Part shown: piece by piece, positions 8,475 to 16,935 of the stretch
Numbering within the stretch: position 1 is the stretch's first letter
Layout of the letters: each line of letters begins with the position of its first letter
DNA from: Chloroflexia bacterium
GTDB taxonomy: Bacteria > Chloroflexota > Chloroflexia > Thermomicrobiales > CFX8
Direction: 5' to 3'
Assembly (NCBI GenBank): GCA_030431755.1
Contig: JAUIIK010000043.1
Span: forward strand, 1 to 36,115
Length of the DNA: 36,115 nt
Translations under genes and position numbers: made by a program
Notes under the pieces: generated by a model
Told to the model about the DNA's origin: nothing
Databases searched by the model: none
Seen by the model: the letters and a program-made list of their open reading frames with translations, nothing else

Positions 8475-9725
8475 TCAATCGTCGAGCGCCCGGAGCGAGG
8501 GCGAAACGACCATCCAGACGATGACCGCCAACAGCGCCACGAGCTGGACACTTATCGTGACCCGTAGCCCCGCGGCTTCGAGCAAGAGCCCGCCGAGCAG
8601 GATCCCAACCGGCGTCGCCGCCATCGCCATTGCGCCGCGCAGCCCGAAGACGCGGCCACGCAGGTTGCGCGGCACCCGCGTCTGGAAGAGCGTGTCGATG
8701 TAGGGGTTCATCGTCGCCGCGATGAGCCCGACGAAGACCGACAGACCCAAAATGATCGGCAGTGAGGCCTGGACGATCAGGACGACGTACAGCAAGCAGA
8801 TTGCCGAGAACGCCAGCGGGAAGATGCGGCGGCCCGACACCCGCGCAACGACGGCGTCCGACAACATCGACCCGACAATCGCGCCGACGCTGAACGCGCC
8901 GAGCAAGAGCCCGAGCGCAATCGAACTGTCAAACACCTCCTGAGCGTAGACCGTCAATACGATGACGAAGGGCGACTCGATCAGGTTGGTAATCAGAATC
9001 ATCGCCAGCACCGTCCGGATCAACCGGTTGCCGACAATCCAGCGAAACCCATCCTTGAGATCTGCCAGGTAGCCGCCACTCGCTGTGTCTGGGTCGGGCG
9101 CGGGTTCGAGCGCCCTCGGCACGGCCACGAGCATCAGAACGGCAGAGACGGCGAACGTAGCCGAATCCATCCAGAGCAACGGCGCGGCCCCGAAGAGCGC
9201 GATGAAGACGCCGGCAACGAGCGGGCCGACGAGCGCCGTCGAGCGGTTGATCGCTCCAAAATAGCCATTTGCCCTGGTCAGCGGCACGGCGGCCGCTTCG
9301 GCAAGCTCAGGGACAAAGCTGCGCCGCGCAGTCTGGCCGGGGTTGTCGAGCAGCGCCCCGGTGAACACGAGCACCAATAGCTGCCAGAACTCCAAGCCGA
9401 CCGTGAAGTGCAGCGCCGGGATGATCGCGACCGTCGCGCCGCTCGCGATGTCTGAGAGCACGCTCATCCGGCGAAATCCAACGCGGTCGACAAGCGCGCC
9501 ACCAAAGACACCGGCGATGAGCAACGGCGCGGCTTCGACAGCGCCGACGATGCCGGTGCGCGCGGCGCTTCCGGTCGTTTCGAGGACAAACCAGGGAATC
9601 GCCAGCCGGGTCATGACGTTGCCAGCGCCCGAGATCGCATTGGCTGCCAGCATCGCGTAGAGCGGCAGGCGTTGCGCGGGCGCGGCCGGACTCGCGTTGC
9701 CCGCTACCGTGGCCGACGGCTGCAT
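8475..9725 (-). CDS. MFS exporter (EntS/MFS_3-like), last gene of the ABC operon
   Basis: An inner-membrane transporter of 416 residues with about 12 hydrophobic segments. The MFS loop 2-3 signature appears as 'GGALVDRVGFRRM' near residue 77. The 'DNPGQTARRSFVPELAE' stretch is typical of the enterobactin-exporter-like MFS_3 subgroup, which exports siderophores, drugs or other small molecules. Its ATG overlaps the TAA of the preceding permease gene by one base, so translation is probably coupled. Co-transcription with an ABC exporter suggests both pump related compounds, for example in drug resistance, but the substrate is unknown. Confidence 0.87.
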   Translation of the reverse strand: MQPSATVAGNASPAAPAQRLPLYAMLAANAISGAGNVMTRLAIPWFVLETTGSAARTGIVGAVEAAPLLIAGVFGGALVDRVGFRRMSVLSDIASGATVAIIPALHFTVGLEFWQLLVLVFTGALLDNPGQTARRSFVPELAEAAAVPLTRANGYFGAINRSTALVGPLVAGVFIALFGAAPLLWMDSATFAVSAVLMLVAVPRALEPAPDPDTASGGYLADLKDGFRWIVGNRLIRTVLAMILITNLIESPFVIVLTVYAQEVFDSSIALGLLLGAFSVGAIVGSMLSDAVVARVSGRRIFPLAFSAICLLYVVLIVQASLPIILGLSVFVGLIAATMNPYIDTLFQTRVPRNLRGRVFGLRGAMAMAATPVGILLGGLLLEAAGLRVTISVQLVALLAVIVWMVVSPSLRALDD

Positions 9726-10537
9726 TAGTAGATGTCAACTTCGCCGCGCCGCCGCACCAGTGCTTCGAGCCCGTTGAACGCGGCCAGCCCAATGAGCGGC
9801 GAAACAATGGCAAACCCGACCAGAGGGATGAGCGAGTCCTGCACGTCCGCCAGCGACGCGTGCTCGAGCGCAATCGCCGTGATCGCGTCCATGCCATAGC
9901 CGAGCGGCATCGCCCGCGCGATGTAGCGCAACGGGTCCGGCAATGTCGAAACCGGGAAGTAGACGCCGCCCAGCAGCGTCAGGAACGGCGAGATGAGATT
10001 CGAGAGGGAATTCGCGCGCTTGATCAACAACCCGAGACCACTCAAGGTCAGCGCCAACCCGCTCAATGCCAGAATGAAGACCGGCAGGACGACGAGCAAC
10101 GCCGGGATGTTCGGGTCGAAGCGCACATCGAAGAGCACGTAGCCGGCAATCAGCACCATGGTGATCCGGCCCGACGTTTCGAGAAAGCCGGCGAAGGCAT
10201 AGCCGGCCATCCAGCTCGTCCGGCGGCAGGGCGTGAGGAATAGGCTCGGCAGCGTGCCCTTGACCCGCTCACGGTCCAGGATCTCGCCGACAAAGTAGAT
10301 CGCGCTGAAGACCAGCATGCTCGCCGCCATGGCAACGACGACGTAGGAGACGGTGTCGCTACCGGCTGTGAAGTAGATGATCGCGGCGATCGAGATTTCG
10401 AAGATTGGTCGCAGTAGCCAGTCCATCGCGTAGGCTCTGCCATAGAGATAGAAGCGCTCGCGGAACATCATCAGCCAGGCGACGAATGCCGCCCGTGCTT
10501 CATTCGAAATCGAGTGTGCCAGCGTTGCGTGCTGCAT
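9725..10537 (-). CDS. ABC-2 type transporter permease (second)
   Basis: An integral membrane permease of 270 residues with about six hydrophobic segments after a short N-terminal cytoplasmic region, as in DrrB/NodJ-type ABC-2 exporters. The loop 'RVKGTLPSLFLTPCRRTSW' matches the cytoplasmic coupling region seen in its neighbour ('RSAGTINSLFLSPASRGAV'), so the two permeases are paralogues that likely form a heterodimer on the shared ATPase. The start is ATG at 10537 with GGAGAGGG about 6 bases upstream. It overlaps the end of the first permease gene by 38 bases. Confidence 0.87.
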   Translation of the reverse strand: MQHATLAHSISNEARAAFVAWLMMFRERFYLYGRAYAMDWLLRPIFEISIAAIIYFTAGSDTVSYVVVAMAASMLVFSAIYFVGEILDRERVKGTLPSLFLTPCRRTSWMAGYAFAGFLETSGRITMVLIAGYVLFDVRFDPNIPALLVVLPVFILALSGLALTLSGLGLLIKRANSLSNLISPFLTLLGGVYFPVSTLPDPLRYIARAMPLGYGMDAITAIALEHASLADVQDSLIPLVGFAIVSPLIGLAAFNGLEALVRRRGEVDIY

Positions 10538-11321
10538 GTTCTACCCTCTCCAACAGATACTGACCGGCAACCATCAGGACGACCGATATCAGCACAAGCC
10601 GCATGACCGAGCCGGAGATTTCATCCAGCGTCGCGCCGGTCAGGAGCACACCGCGCAGCGCGTCCATCCCGGCGCTGATCGGAAAGATGTAGGCAAACCA
10701 CTGGAGGACACGCGGGAGATCGTCCACCGGCACGACCATGCCGCTCAACAGGTAGATCGGAGATTGGATGAAGTTGGCAAACATATTCGCCCGCCGGGTC
10801 AGCACGAACGCGCCGGCCAGCAGATAGCTCATCGCCAGCGCGGCGAGCAAGAGAGCGCAGAATGCCACGCCGACCGCCAGCGGATCGGCGATCTCGAAGT
10901 CGACGCCGAGCGCGAGCGCCAACCCCGTCGCCACAACCATCGTCGGCACGACAAAGACGGTGATTGCGCCCAGCGAATAGCCAAGCACGACCGCGCCGCG
11001 GCTTGCCGGGGAGAGAAAGAGCGAATTGATCGTCCCGGCGCTCCGCTCGGACTCGACAGCATAGCCGCCCGACCAGATCGCCGAGCTCCAGAGCGTCATG
11101 CCGAAGATACCGACCAGGAGAAAGGCAGCTGGAGTCGTCGCGCCGACCGAGTCGCGCCCCGCCGCCTCGTAGGTGAAATAGAGCGAGACGTAGTAGAGCA
11201 GTGGGAAGAGCGGCCAGCGCACGACTTCGATGGTGTAGGCCAGCGTTCGTCGCATTTCGGCCCGCGCGGTGGCTGCGCAGACGAGTAACGAGCTGCGGGT
11301 TTGTTGAATTGCGATGCTCAC
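10500..11321 (-). CDS. ABC-2 type transporter permease (first)
   Basis: An integral membrane permease of 273 residues with about six hydrophobic segments and the coupling loop 'SERSAGTINSLFLSPASRG'. It would form the membrane channel of an export-type ABC transporter with the downstream permease. Translation starts at a GTG (11321) whose last bases overlap the TGA of the ATPase gene (GTGA, 4 bases), a coupled arrangement. The substrate is unknown. Confidence 0.87.
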   Translation of the reverse strand: MSIAIQQTRSSLLVCAATARAEMRRTLAYTIEVVRWPLFPLLYYVSLYFTYEAAGRDSVGATTPAAFLLVGIFGMTLWSSAIWSGGYAVESERSAGTINSLFLSPASRGAVVLGYSLGAITVFVVPTMVVATGLALALGVDFEIADPLAVGVAFCALLLAALAMSYLLAGAFVLTRRANMFANFIQSPIYLLSGMVVPVDDLPRVLQWFAYIFPISAGMDALRGVLLTGATLDEISGSVMRLVLISVVLMVAGQYLLERVEHAARNAGTLDFE

Positions 11322-12298
11322 TCCGACCGTTCTCCCGTCAACGCCAGGAATGCGTCCTCCAGCGTCAGATCGGCAGTGCGCACGGCATCGACCTCGACAT
11401 CTTCCTGGTGCAGCGCCCGCAGGGCGGCATCCACCGAGGCCGCCGACTCATTTGCAACGAGCGTGATCGTCGTCAGGCCATCGTCGGTTGGTTCGAGATC
11501 GACGGAAGCAATGCCCGGCAGGTTGCCGAGCAGTTCGCGGGTCCAGCCATTGAGATTGCCGCGCACTGAGATGAGATGCCGCCGGTCGCCGCCAACCTGG
11601 GACTTGATCCCGGCCGGCGTATCTTCAACGATGATGCGCCCGTGGTCGATGATCGCGATCCGGTCGCAGAGAGCATCCGCCTCGTGGAGGTAGTGCGTCG
11701 TCAGCAGGACCGTCTTCTCGCGCGCCAGCCCAGCGATGATCTCACGCACCCTCACCGCCGCCGCCGGGTCGAGCCCGATCGTCGGCTCATCGAGAAAGAG
11801 CACCGGTGGATCGTGGACGAGGGCCTTGGCCAGGTGCAGCCGCTGCTTCATCCCGCGTGAGAAACCTTCGACGCGATCGGCGGCCCGGTCGCCGAGATCC
11901 ACCAGGTCGAGTAGCGCGTCGACGCGCGGTCCCACCGCGCCGCGAGGGACGCCGTACAGATGACCAAAGTAGACGAGATTGTCGCGCGCCGTGAGCTTGT
12001 TATAGAGCCCGCGATCGCCGCCGAGGACGACGCCGAGGTTGCGGCGGACACTGCGCTCGTCGGCCACGACGTCGAAGCCGGCGACACGGGCTGAGCCGGC
12101 GGTTGGGATCAACAGCGTCGAGAGCATCTTGATCGTCGTCGTCTTGCCGGCGCCGTTGTGGCCGAGCAAGCCGTAGATCATGCCCTCAGGCACTGCGAGG
12201 TCGACATCGTCGACGGCAACGAGTTCCTCGCCTCCCCGAAACAATCCCCTTGAACGATTGAATGTTCTGCGTAAATCGCTCGTTTCAATTGCTAACAC
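11318..12298 (-). CDS. ABC exporter ATP-binding protein (DrrA/NodI-like)
   Basis: A cytoplasmic ATPase of 326 residues that powers the two downstream ABC-2 permeases. Walker A is 'GHNGAGKTT' (G46-T54), the ABC signature is 'FSRGMKQR' (146-153), Walker B is 'VLFLDEP' with D170-E171, and the switch His lies in 'LLTTHYLHEA'. A C-terminal region of about 100 residues after the core domain is typical of drug/lipid exporters of this type. The start is GTG at 12298 with GGTGGAAG upstream. It is the first gene of a four-gene, translationally coupled minus-strand operon and has a near-consensus promoter 70-100 bases upstream. Confidence 0.92.
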   Translation of the reverse strand: MLAIETSDLRRTFNRSRGLFRGGEELVAVDDVDLAVPEGMIYGLLGHNGAGKTTTIKMLSTLLIPTAGSARVAGFDVVADERSVRRNLGVVLGGDRGLYNKLTARDNLVYFGHLYGVPRGAVGPRVDALLDLVDLGDRAADRVEGFSRGMKQRLHLAKALVHDPPVLFLDEPTIGLDPAAAVRVREIIAGLAREKTVLLTTHYLHEADALCDRIAIIDHGRIIVEDTPAGIKSQVGGDRRHLISVRGNLNGWTRELLGNLPGIASVDLEPTDDGLTTITLVANESAASVDAALRALHQEDVEVDAVRTADLTLEDAFLALTGERSE

Positions 12299-12361
12299 GT
12301 AGCTTCCACCCTCTCTCCATCGTTGGCATTCAGACTCCGGCGTGTTGCAATCCCAAATAGG

Positions 12362-12393
12362 AATGAATTGATAAGAATATATAACTATTCATT
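12362..12393. promoter_or_regulatory. Candidate operator dyad over the export-operon promoter
   Basis: AATGAAT (12362-12368) and ATTCATT (12387-12393) form a perfect 7-bp inverted repeat with centres 25 bp apart, bracketing the -10 box and start site. A tandem ATTGTC (12391-12396, 12397-12402) overlaps the -35. This arrangement would suit a repressor, but no regulator gene is adjacent, and AT-rich DNA produces such dyads by chance. Confidence 0.35.
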
Positions 12394-12404
12394 GTCATTG
12401 TCAA
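12376..12404 (-). promoter_or_regulatory. Near-consensus sigma70 promoter of the ABC/MFS export operon
   Basis: On the minus strand the -35 box TTGACA (12404-12399) is perfect, the spacer is 17 bases, and the -10 box is TATATT (12381-12376). The region (about 12350-12430) is strikingly AT-rich against its surroundings. Transcription would start near 12369, about 70 bases before the GTG of the ATPase gene. Confidence 0.7.
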
Positions 12405-12541
12405 TTGGACCAGATAATTCTCTGATGAATCAGTGCCACGAGCATCGATATTACGTCTGGTTTGTTCCGGAGATGCCCCTGTTAGAATGTGCCGGTTAGC
12501 GTCTCATTAGCGAATTGTTCGTGGAAAGTTAGAGGTTCGCC

Positions 12542-13759
12542 CTGCGCCTGCCGCCTCGCTGGGTCATTGCCGTCTCCTGCGCCGTCGCAGCGTCGATCCT
12601 CGGCGACTCGCTCCTCTACGCCGTCCTGCCCACGATCTACGAGGACCTCGGCCTCCAGGCTTTCATGGTTGGCATCCTGCTCAGCGCCAACCGCTTCGTG
12701 CGCCTCTTCACCAACACCCTGGCCGGCTGGACGATGGCCCGGCGCGGCGTGCGCGGGCCGTTCGTCGCCGCCGTCTTCCTCGCCGCCGTGACTACCGCGC
12801 TGTACGGACTCGGGCTTGGCTTTGCCGTCTTCCTGGCGGCGCGGCTCGGCTGGGGGCTGTGCTGGTCCTACTTGCGGCTAGGCGGTTACCTGGCGGCGCT
12901 CGAAGCCGCCGACGACCGCAACCGCGGCTACTACCTCGGGTTCTTCAGCGGCGTCACCCGCTTCGGCAGCTTCATCGCCGCGCTCCTCGGCGGCTTCATG
13001 ACCGACCTGATCGGGTTCACGACGACCGTCTTCGCTTTCGCCGCGGTCACGGTCATCGGCGGAGTCGGCGTCATACGCGAGCGCCCGCCACCGATTGCCG
13101 CGCCGTCCACGACATCCGCGTCGAAGTCTGACGACAAGCCACCGGAAGAGAAGCGCGGATCGACCCCGCGCCGCCTCTGGATCGTCTATGTCACCGTGCT
13201 GCTGCAAGGGATGGCCGTACAGGGGCTGATTACGTCGACGCTCGGCTCGTGGTTGCAGACCAACTACGGCGACGATATCGCGCTCGTCTTCGTGACCGTC
13301 GGCGTCGCCTCGCTCACCGGGTTGCTCTTGTCGGTGAAGTTCCTTTCGGAGTTCCTCTGGGGCCCCGTAGCCGGGCACATCTCGGACCGGATCGGCCGGA
13401 TTCGCATGTTGCTCACAGCCGGAGGTCTCGAAATCGCTGGACTGGTGGGTCTAGCGCTTGCGCCCGGCATCTGGCCGGTCATCTTCATCGCCATCGGGCT
13501 CTTCCTGGCCGCCACCGCGACCAAGGTGGCGCTCGATGCCCTCGCCGGCGACCTTGCCCCGCCCGCGCGCCGCTCGCAGACGATGAGCACCTACGCCACA
13601 TGGTCGGACCTCGGCTCGGCCGCCGGGCCGCTCGTCGGCTGGATCATCGGGATCGGCCTGGGTCTCAACTGGATGTACCTCGGATCGGCGTCTACGCTGC
13701 TGGCTATCGGGATCATCTTCGGCCTGGCATTTCGCGGCGACCAGTCCACACCCGTCTAG
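12542..13759 (+). CDS. MFS transporter with probable CTG start
   Basis: A 12-helix inner-membrane transporter of about 405 residues. The halves are joined by a hydrophilic loop near residues 180-215 (a Ser/Lys/Glu-rich stretch). The first ATG in frame (12665) would remove helix 1 ('WVIAVSCAVAASILGDSLLYAVLP'). Upstream, the frame is open back to a TAG at 12530 and contains no ATG, GTG or TTG. CTG at 12542 lies 6 bases after AGAGG (12531-12535), so I place the start there; CTG 12548 is the alternative. A frameshift at the 5' end is the other explanation. It is divergent from the ABC export operon. The substrate is unknown. Confidence 0.8.
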   Translation: MRLPPRWVIAVSCAVAASILGDSLLYAVLPTIYEDLGLQAFMVGILLSANRFVRLFTNTLAGWTMARRGVRGPFVAAVFLAAVTTALYGLGLGFAVFLAARLGWGLCWSYLRLGGYLAALEAADDRNRGYYLGFFSGVTRFGSFIAALLGGFMTDLIGFTTTVFAFAAVTVIGGVGVIRERPPPIAAPSTTSASKSDDKPPEEKRGSTPRRLWIVYVTVLLQGMAVQGLITSTLGSWLQTNYGDDIALVFVTVGVASLTGLLLSVKFLSEFLWGPVAGHISDRIGRIRMLLTAGGLEIAGLVGLALAPGIWPVIFIAIGLFLAATATKVALDALAGDLAPPARRSQTMSTYATWSDLGSAAGPLVGWIIGIGLGLNWMYLGSASTLLAIGIIFGLAFRGDQSTPV

Positions 13760-13840
13760 CCTTGGAGATTGGGGGTCAAGGTCGCGCGCTACCTGCCGAC
13801 AATTAAGGTCAGAAGCGTGTTCCTTGGATTGGCGGTAGCA

Positions 13841-14026
13841 GTGACGACAGACCCGGTTGGCAACGTCCAGGCCATCGAAAAACTCATCCCAAAGAACGGC
13901 CAGGTCCAACAGGCGGTCCAGATGCACGCCATCAAACAGTCGATGGAAGCCTCCGAGGCGAGCCTGCTCCACCTCATCCAGTCCGTGCGCCCCGGCGTCG
14001 GGCAGAACGTCAACGTCAAGGCCTAA
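13841..14026 (+). CDS. Small YjfB-like (putative motility protein family) protein
   Basis: A protein of about 61 residues ending 'VRPGVGQNVNVKA'. The pattern of a short amphipathic segment ('QQAVQMHAIKQSMEASEASLLHLIQ') followed by a Gly-Asn-Val terminal motif resembles YjfB-family small proteins, for which a role in motility has been proposed but not established. I chose GTG at 13841 with GGCGG 5 bases upstream. GTG 13817 or TTG 13769 would add a short hydrophobic N-terminus but have poorer SD sites. No flagellar or chemotaxis genes are in the window. It is immediately followed by repeat copy A. Confidence 0.5.
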   Translation: MTTDPVGNVQAIEKLIPKNGQVQQAVQMHAIKQSMEASEASLLHLIQSVRPGVGQNVNVKA

Positions 14027-14036
14027 CAAACCCCTT

Positions 14037-14367
14037 CATGCATCAAGATAAAGTGTTCGTCAGCGGCGCGACCGAAATCGGTCGGCATGCAGCGCCTCGC
14101 AGCAGACACCACAGCAACAACCGTGGCATCCCGACGCAGGCGCGATCTTGTCGCGAGTGTGTCACATGTCAGCGCAGCGAAACGCTGGCAACAACGCCGT
14201 CGTGTCGGGGCAGGCTGCCTGCGGTGCCCTGCCGTCGCGTTCGAAGATCCCTCGTGCCTCGGGATGCCAGGTCCGCTGCTGGATCGCTTTAGGCGAGGAC
14301 CGGTTGATATCGCATCACAGAGCAAGCGGAATCGATGCTCGACCTCTGGCACTTAGCTTGATGCATG
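14037..14367. repeat. Non-coding dispersed repeat, copy A (MITE-like)
   Basis: A 331-base element with imperfect terminal inverted repeats: CATGCATCAAGATAAAGTG on the left (14037-14055) and, read on the minus strand, CATGCATCAAGCTAAGTG on the right (14367-14350). From about 14078 to 14367 it aligns end to end with 26768-27055. Inside is a 146-bp module bounded by TGGCATCCCGA (14124-14134) and TCGGGATGCCA (14259-14269). Short reading frames across it are not conserved between copies. It fills most of the 458-base gap 14027-14484, in which I see no gene. Confidence 0.8.
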
Positions 14368-14484
14368 CACTCAAAGCCTGACCAACCCCCACCAGCTAAC
14401 CTCTCACGCTCTTCGGACTCCGGCGTCGGCCGCGCTCGGGTATAGTCGCCGGTGCGTTGAACCACCGCTTGAGAGGAACACGCG

Positions 14485-15474
14485 ATGGCCGATACGAACC
14501 TCACCGAGGCGCTTGCAGGCTGTGCGGCAGCGGCCGGCCTCGCCCCAGATGTACCGCTAACTGCGCTGATCCAGCGTGGCGAACATTGCGCTCACTACGA
14601 CGCGCCAGTACCCGCTGACGCATCCCGCCGCATCTCCAGCGACACGCTCGTGTACGCCGCGAGCCTCGCGAAGCAGGTCGTCGGCGGGTGCTTCGCGCTG
14701 ACGACGCTCGCCGGCCTGACAAGCCCCGACGACACGCTCAGGCGCTGGTTCCCAGAGCTTCCCAGCTGGTCCGACCGCGTCACGCTCCGGCAGCTCCTGT
14801 CCCACACCGGGGCGCTGCCGGAGGAGCCAGCCTTGCTCGAGCAGATGCGCGCAAGCGGACAGACCGCACGGACATCCGCCGGGATGCTCGCCGCCCTCGA
14901 GCGCTTCGCTGAGCTCACGGAACCACCCGGGACGAGCTACAGCTATTCGAACATCGGCTACGTGTGCCTGGCACGGGTAGTCGAACTCGCCAGCCGGGAA
15001 TCGCTCAACGACTTCGCGTCGGAACGCATCTTTGAGCCACTTGGCATGCACGACACGCGATTCTGGCCCGGGCCAGACCGCTTTCCGGACGGCGCCCTGC
15101 CGGTGGAGCCCGAGCCAGTCGTGGGCCTGCCCTTCTCGCTCGGCGACGGTGGGCTCTGGACGACTGCGCGGAACTACCTCCAGTGGCTGGATGCCATGAA
15201 CACCGACGCGCTCGGCGTAGCCGCCCTCGTCGAGCAGACAACGACGCTCAACGACGGTTCCGCGCTCGACTACGGCTGGGGGGCGCGCCGCATCGAGCAC
15301 AACGGCCAGGTCGGCTGGAGTCACGGCGGCAGCTGGCCGGGTATCTTCGCCAAAGGCATGCGCTTCCCGGCACTCCGCGCGTGTTTCGTCGCCTTCACCG
15401 CCGACACCGACATCGACCCGATCTTGCGGCTCACCGACGAGGTCCAGGACCTGCTCACCCAGACGCCATCGTAG
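14485..15474 (+). CDS. Serine hydrolase, class C beta-lactamase/penicillin-binding-protein family
   Basis: A protein of 329 residues with the full serine beta-lactamase fold signature: S60-x-x-K63 ('AASLAK'), Y154-S-N156 ('YSYSNIGY') and H280-G-G282 ('WSHGGSW') in place of KTG. No signal peptide is visible, so it is probably cytoplasmic and acts as an esterase, D-amino-acid peptidase or transesterase rather than as antibiotic resistance. The start is ATG at 14485 with GAGAGGA 8 bases upstream. A TATAGT (-10-like) lies at 14441-14446 without a clear -35. True substrates of such stand-alone homologues are rarely predictable. Confidence 0.88.
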   Translation: MADTNLTEALAGCAAAAGLAPDVPLTALIQRGEHCAHYDAPVPADASRRISSDTLVYAASLAKQVVGGCFALTTLAGLTSPDDTLRRWFPELPSWSDRVTLRQLLSHTGALPEEPALLEQMRASGQTARTSAGMLAALERFAELTEPPGTSYSYSNIGYVCLARVVELASRESLNDFASERIFEPLGMHDTRFWPGPDRFPDGALPVEPEPVVGLPFSLGDGGLWTTARNYLQWLDAMNTDALGVAALVEQTTTLNDGSALDYGWGARRIEHNGQVGWSHGGSWPGIFAKGMRFPALRACFVAFTADTDIDPILRLTDEVQDLLTQTPS

Positions 15475-15546
15475 GCGCTGTGCCAGTTCCTGATCGGCGC
15501 TATACTCGCGTCGGGACCGGTTGGAGCTTCCTGGGAGATTGACCTG

Positions 15547-16935
15547 ATGCGCCCGTGCGTTCGTTTCGTCTTCGTTGGCATATTCGCGCTGACGCTGTTC
15601 GCGATTCCCGGACAATCCGCCGGCTCACTCGCCGAGACTGGAGCAACGAACGACTGCTGGACGACATCGACCGGCAGGGTCTACGTTCCGGAGACCGGCC
15701 ACCACATCGCCGAGCCGTTTCTGAGCGCCTGGCGCGCCTATGACCTCTCGATCGTCGGCTACCCGGTGAGCGAACCGCTTGAAGTGGATGGGATGACCGT
15801 CCAGTACTTCGAACGGGCACGCTTCGAACGCCACCCGGAACACGCCGGCACCGAGTACGAAGTGCTGCTCACACTCCTCGGCAACTGGATCAGCGCCGGG
15901 CACGAAGGCGACCCGGAGTTTGCGCCGCTGGCTGGCGGTATCGACCAGCCAGACCCGCACGCGGACTACTATTCAGAGACCGGCCACTACCTCCAGACGC
16001 CGTTTCGAGACTACTGGCGGAAGAACGGCGGGCTGCCCGTCTTCGGCTACCCCATCAGCGAGATGCTCATCGAGGACGGCTACCTCGTCCAGTATTTCGA
16101 GCGCGCGCGCTTCGAGCGCCACCCGGAACATGCCGGCACGCCCTACGAGATTCAGCTCGGCCATCTCGGCCGCGAGCTTGCCGCCGCCGACGGGATAGAT
16201 CAGCAGCCGGTCCCCCAGGCTGAGGATGCAGTCGACTTTCGCGCGGACCCAGAGCCCCGCTCGTACCGCATTCCAGTGCTGATGTATCACCGCTTCGGAG
16301 CGCCAGCTGAGCGCTATACCGTGACCTACTGGGACTTCGAGCAGCAGCTCATCTGGCTGCGCGATAACGGCTACACGCCGATCACGATGCTGGAGGCCTA
16401 CAACGGCCTCTTTGGCGGCGCGCCGCTGCCCGAGAAGCCTGCGATCTTGACCTTCGACGACGGCTGGCCGTCCCAATGGCGCGCCGCGGAGATCCTCGAT
16501 CAGTATGGATTCAAAGGCGTCTTCTTCGTCCACCCGGATCGCGGCATGGCGCCCGAGCAGTTCCACGACCTTGCAGCGCGCGGCCATGAGATCGGATCCC
16601 ATAGCTACACCCACCCCGCGTTGACGACCGTTCCTGACGAACAGCTCTGGCGCGAGGTGCACGACAGCCGCGACGCGCTCGCGGCGATCACCGGAGCCAA
16701 CATCAACTTCTTCGCCTACCCGTACGGCAACTGGGACGAGCGCGTGATCGCGGCAGTCAAAGCCGCCGGCTACTGCGGCGCGGTACATGCCTGGGACGGC
16801 CAGCAGTGGACGCCGGAGAAACGCTGGATCGAACCGCGCGTCGAGATCTCGGGAACACTCACGCTCAGCGAGTTCGCAGCCCTGATCGACCAGAGCTACC
16901 AGCGTTCGGAGCGCCCAACAGGATTCCGACACTAG
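15547..16935 (+). CDS. Secreted NodB-type polysaccharide deacetylase with two YFERARFE repeats
   Basis: A protein of 462 residues. Residues 1-25 form a signal peptide (hydrophobic core 'FVFVGIFALTLFAIPG'). Two copies of an approximately 80-residue repeat follow (about 38-118 and 140-218), each with 'GYP(V/I)SE' and 'VQYFERARFERHPEHAGT'. Such repeats are common in secreted Chloroflexota proteins and may bind the cell surface; that role is an inference. The C-terminal NodB domain carries TFDDGW (D304, D305), the metal ligands H352 and H356 in 'GSHSYTHP', and 'YPYGNWDE' as motif 3, so N- or O-deacetylation of a cell-wall or extracellular glycan is likely. The start is ATG at 15547, preceded by GGGAG, with TATACT at 15501-15506 as a possible -10. 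Confidence 0.9.
   Translation: MRPCVRFVFVGIFALTLFAIPGQSAGSLAETGATNDCWTTSTGRVYVPETGHHIAEPFLSAWRAYDLSIVGYPVSEPLEVDGMTVQYFERARFERHPEHAGTEYEVLLTLLGNWISAGHEGDPEFAPLAGGIDQPDPHADYYSETGHYLQTPFRDYWRKNGGLPVFGYPISEMLIEDGYLVQYFERARFERHPEHAGTPYEIQLGHLGRELAAADGIDQQPVPQAEDAVDFRADPEPRSYRIPVLMYHRFGAPAERYTVTYWDFEQQLIWLRDNGYTPITMLEAYNGLFGGAPLPEKPAILTFDDGWPSQWRAAEILDQYGFKGVFFVHPDRGMAPEQFHDLAARGHEIGSHSYTHPALTTVPDEQLWREVHDSRDALAAITGANINFFAYPYGNWDERVIAAVKAAGYCGAVHAWDGQQWTPEKRWIEPRVEISGTLTLSEFAALIDQSYQRSERPTGFRH

Noticed and set aside
12489-12791. Alternative frame from GTG 12489 as the N-terminus of the MFS gene
   Set aside because: It translates to Ser/Pro/Arg-rich sequence, while the correct frame encodes a proper first membrane helix; it would need a frameshift to join.
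14557-15615. 352-codon minus-strand open frame opposite the beta-lactamase-like gene
   Set aside because: The plus strand has SxxK, YxN and HxG in order plus an SD; the minus frame has no recognisable domain.
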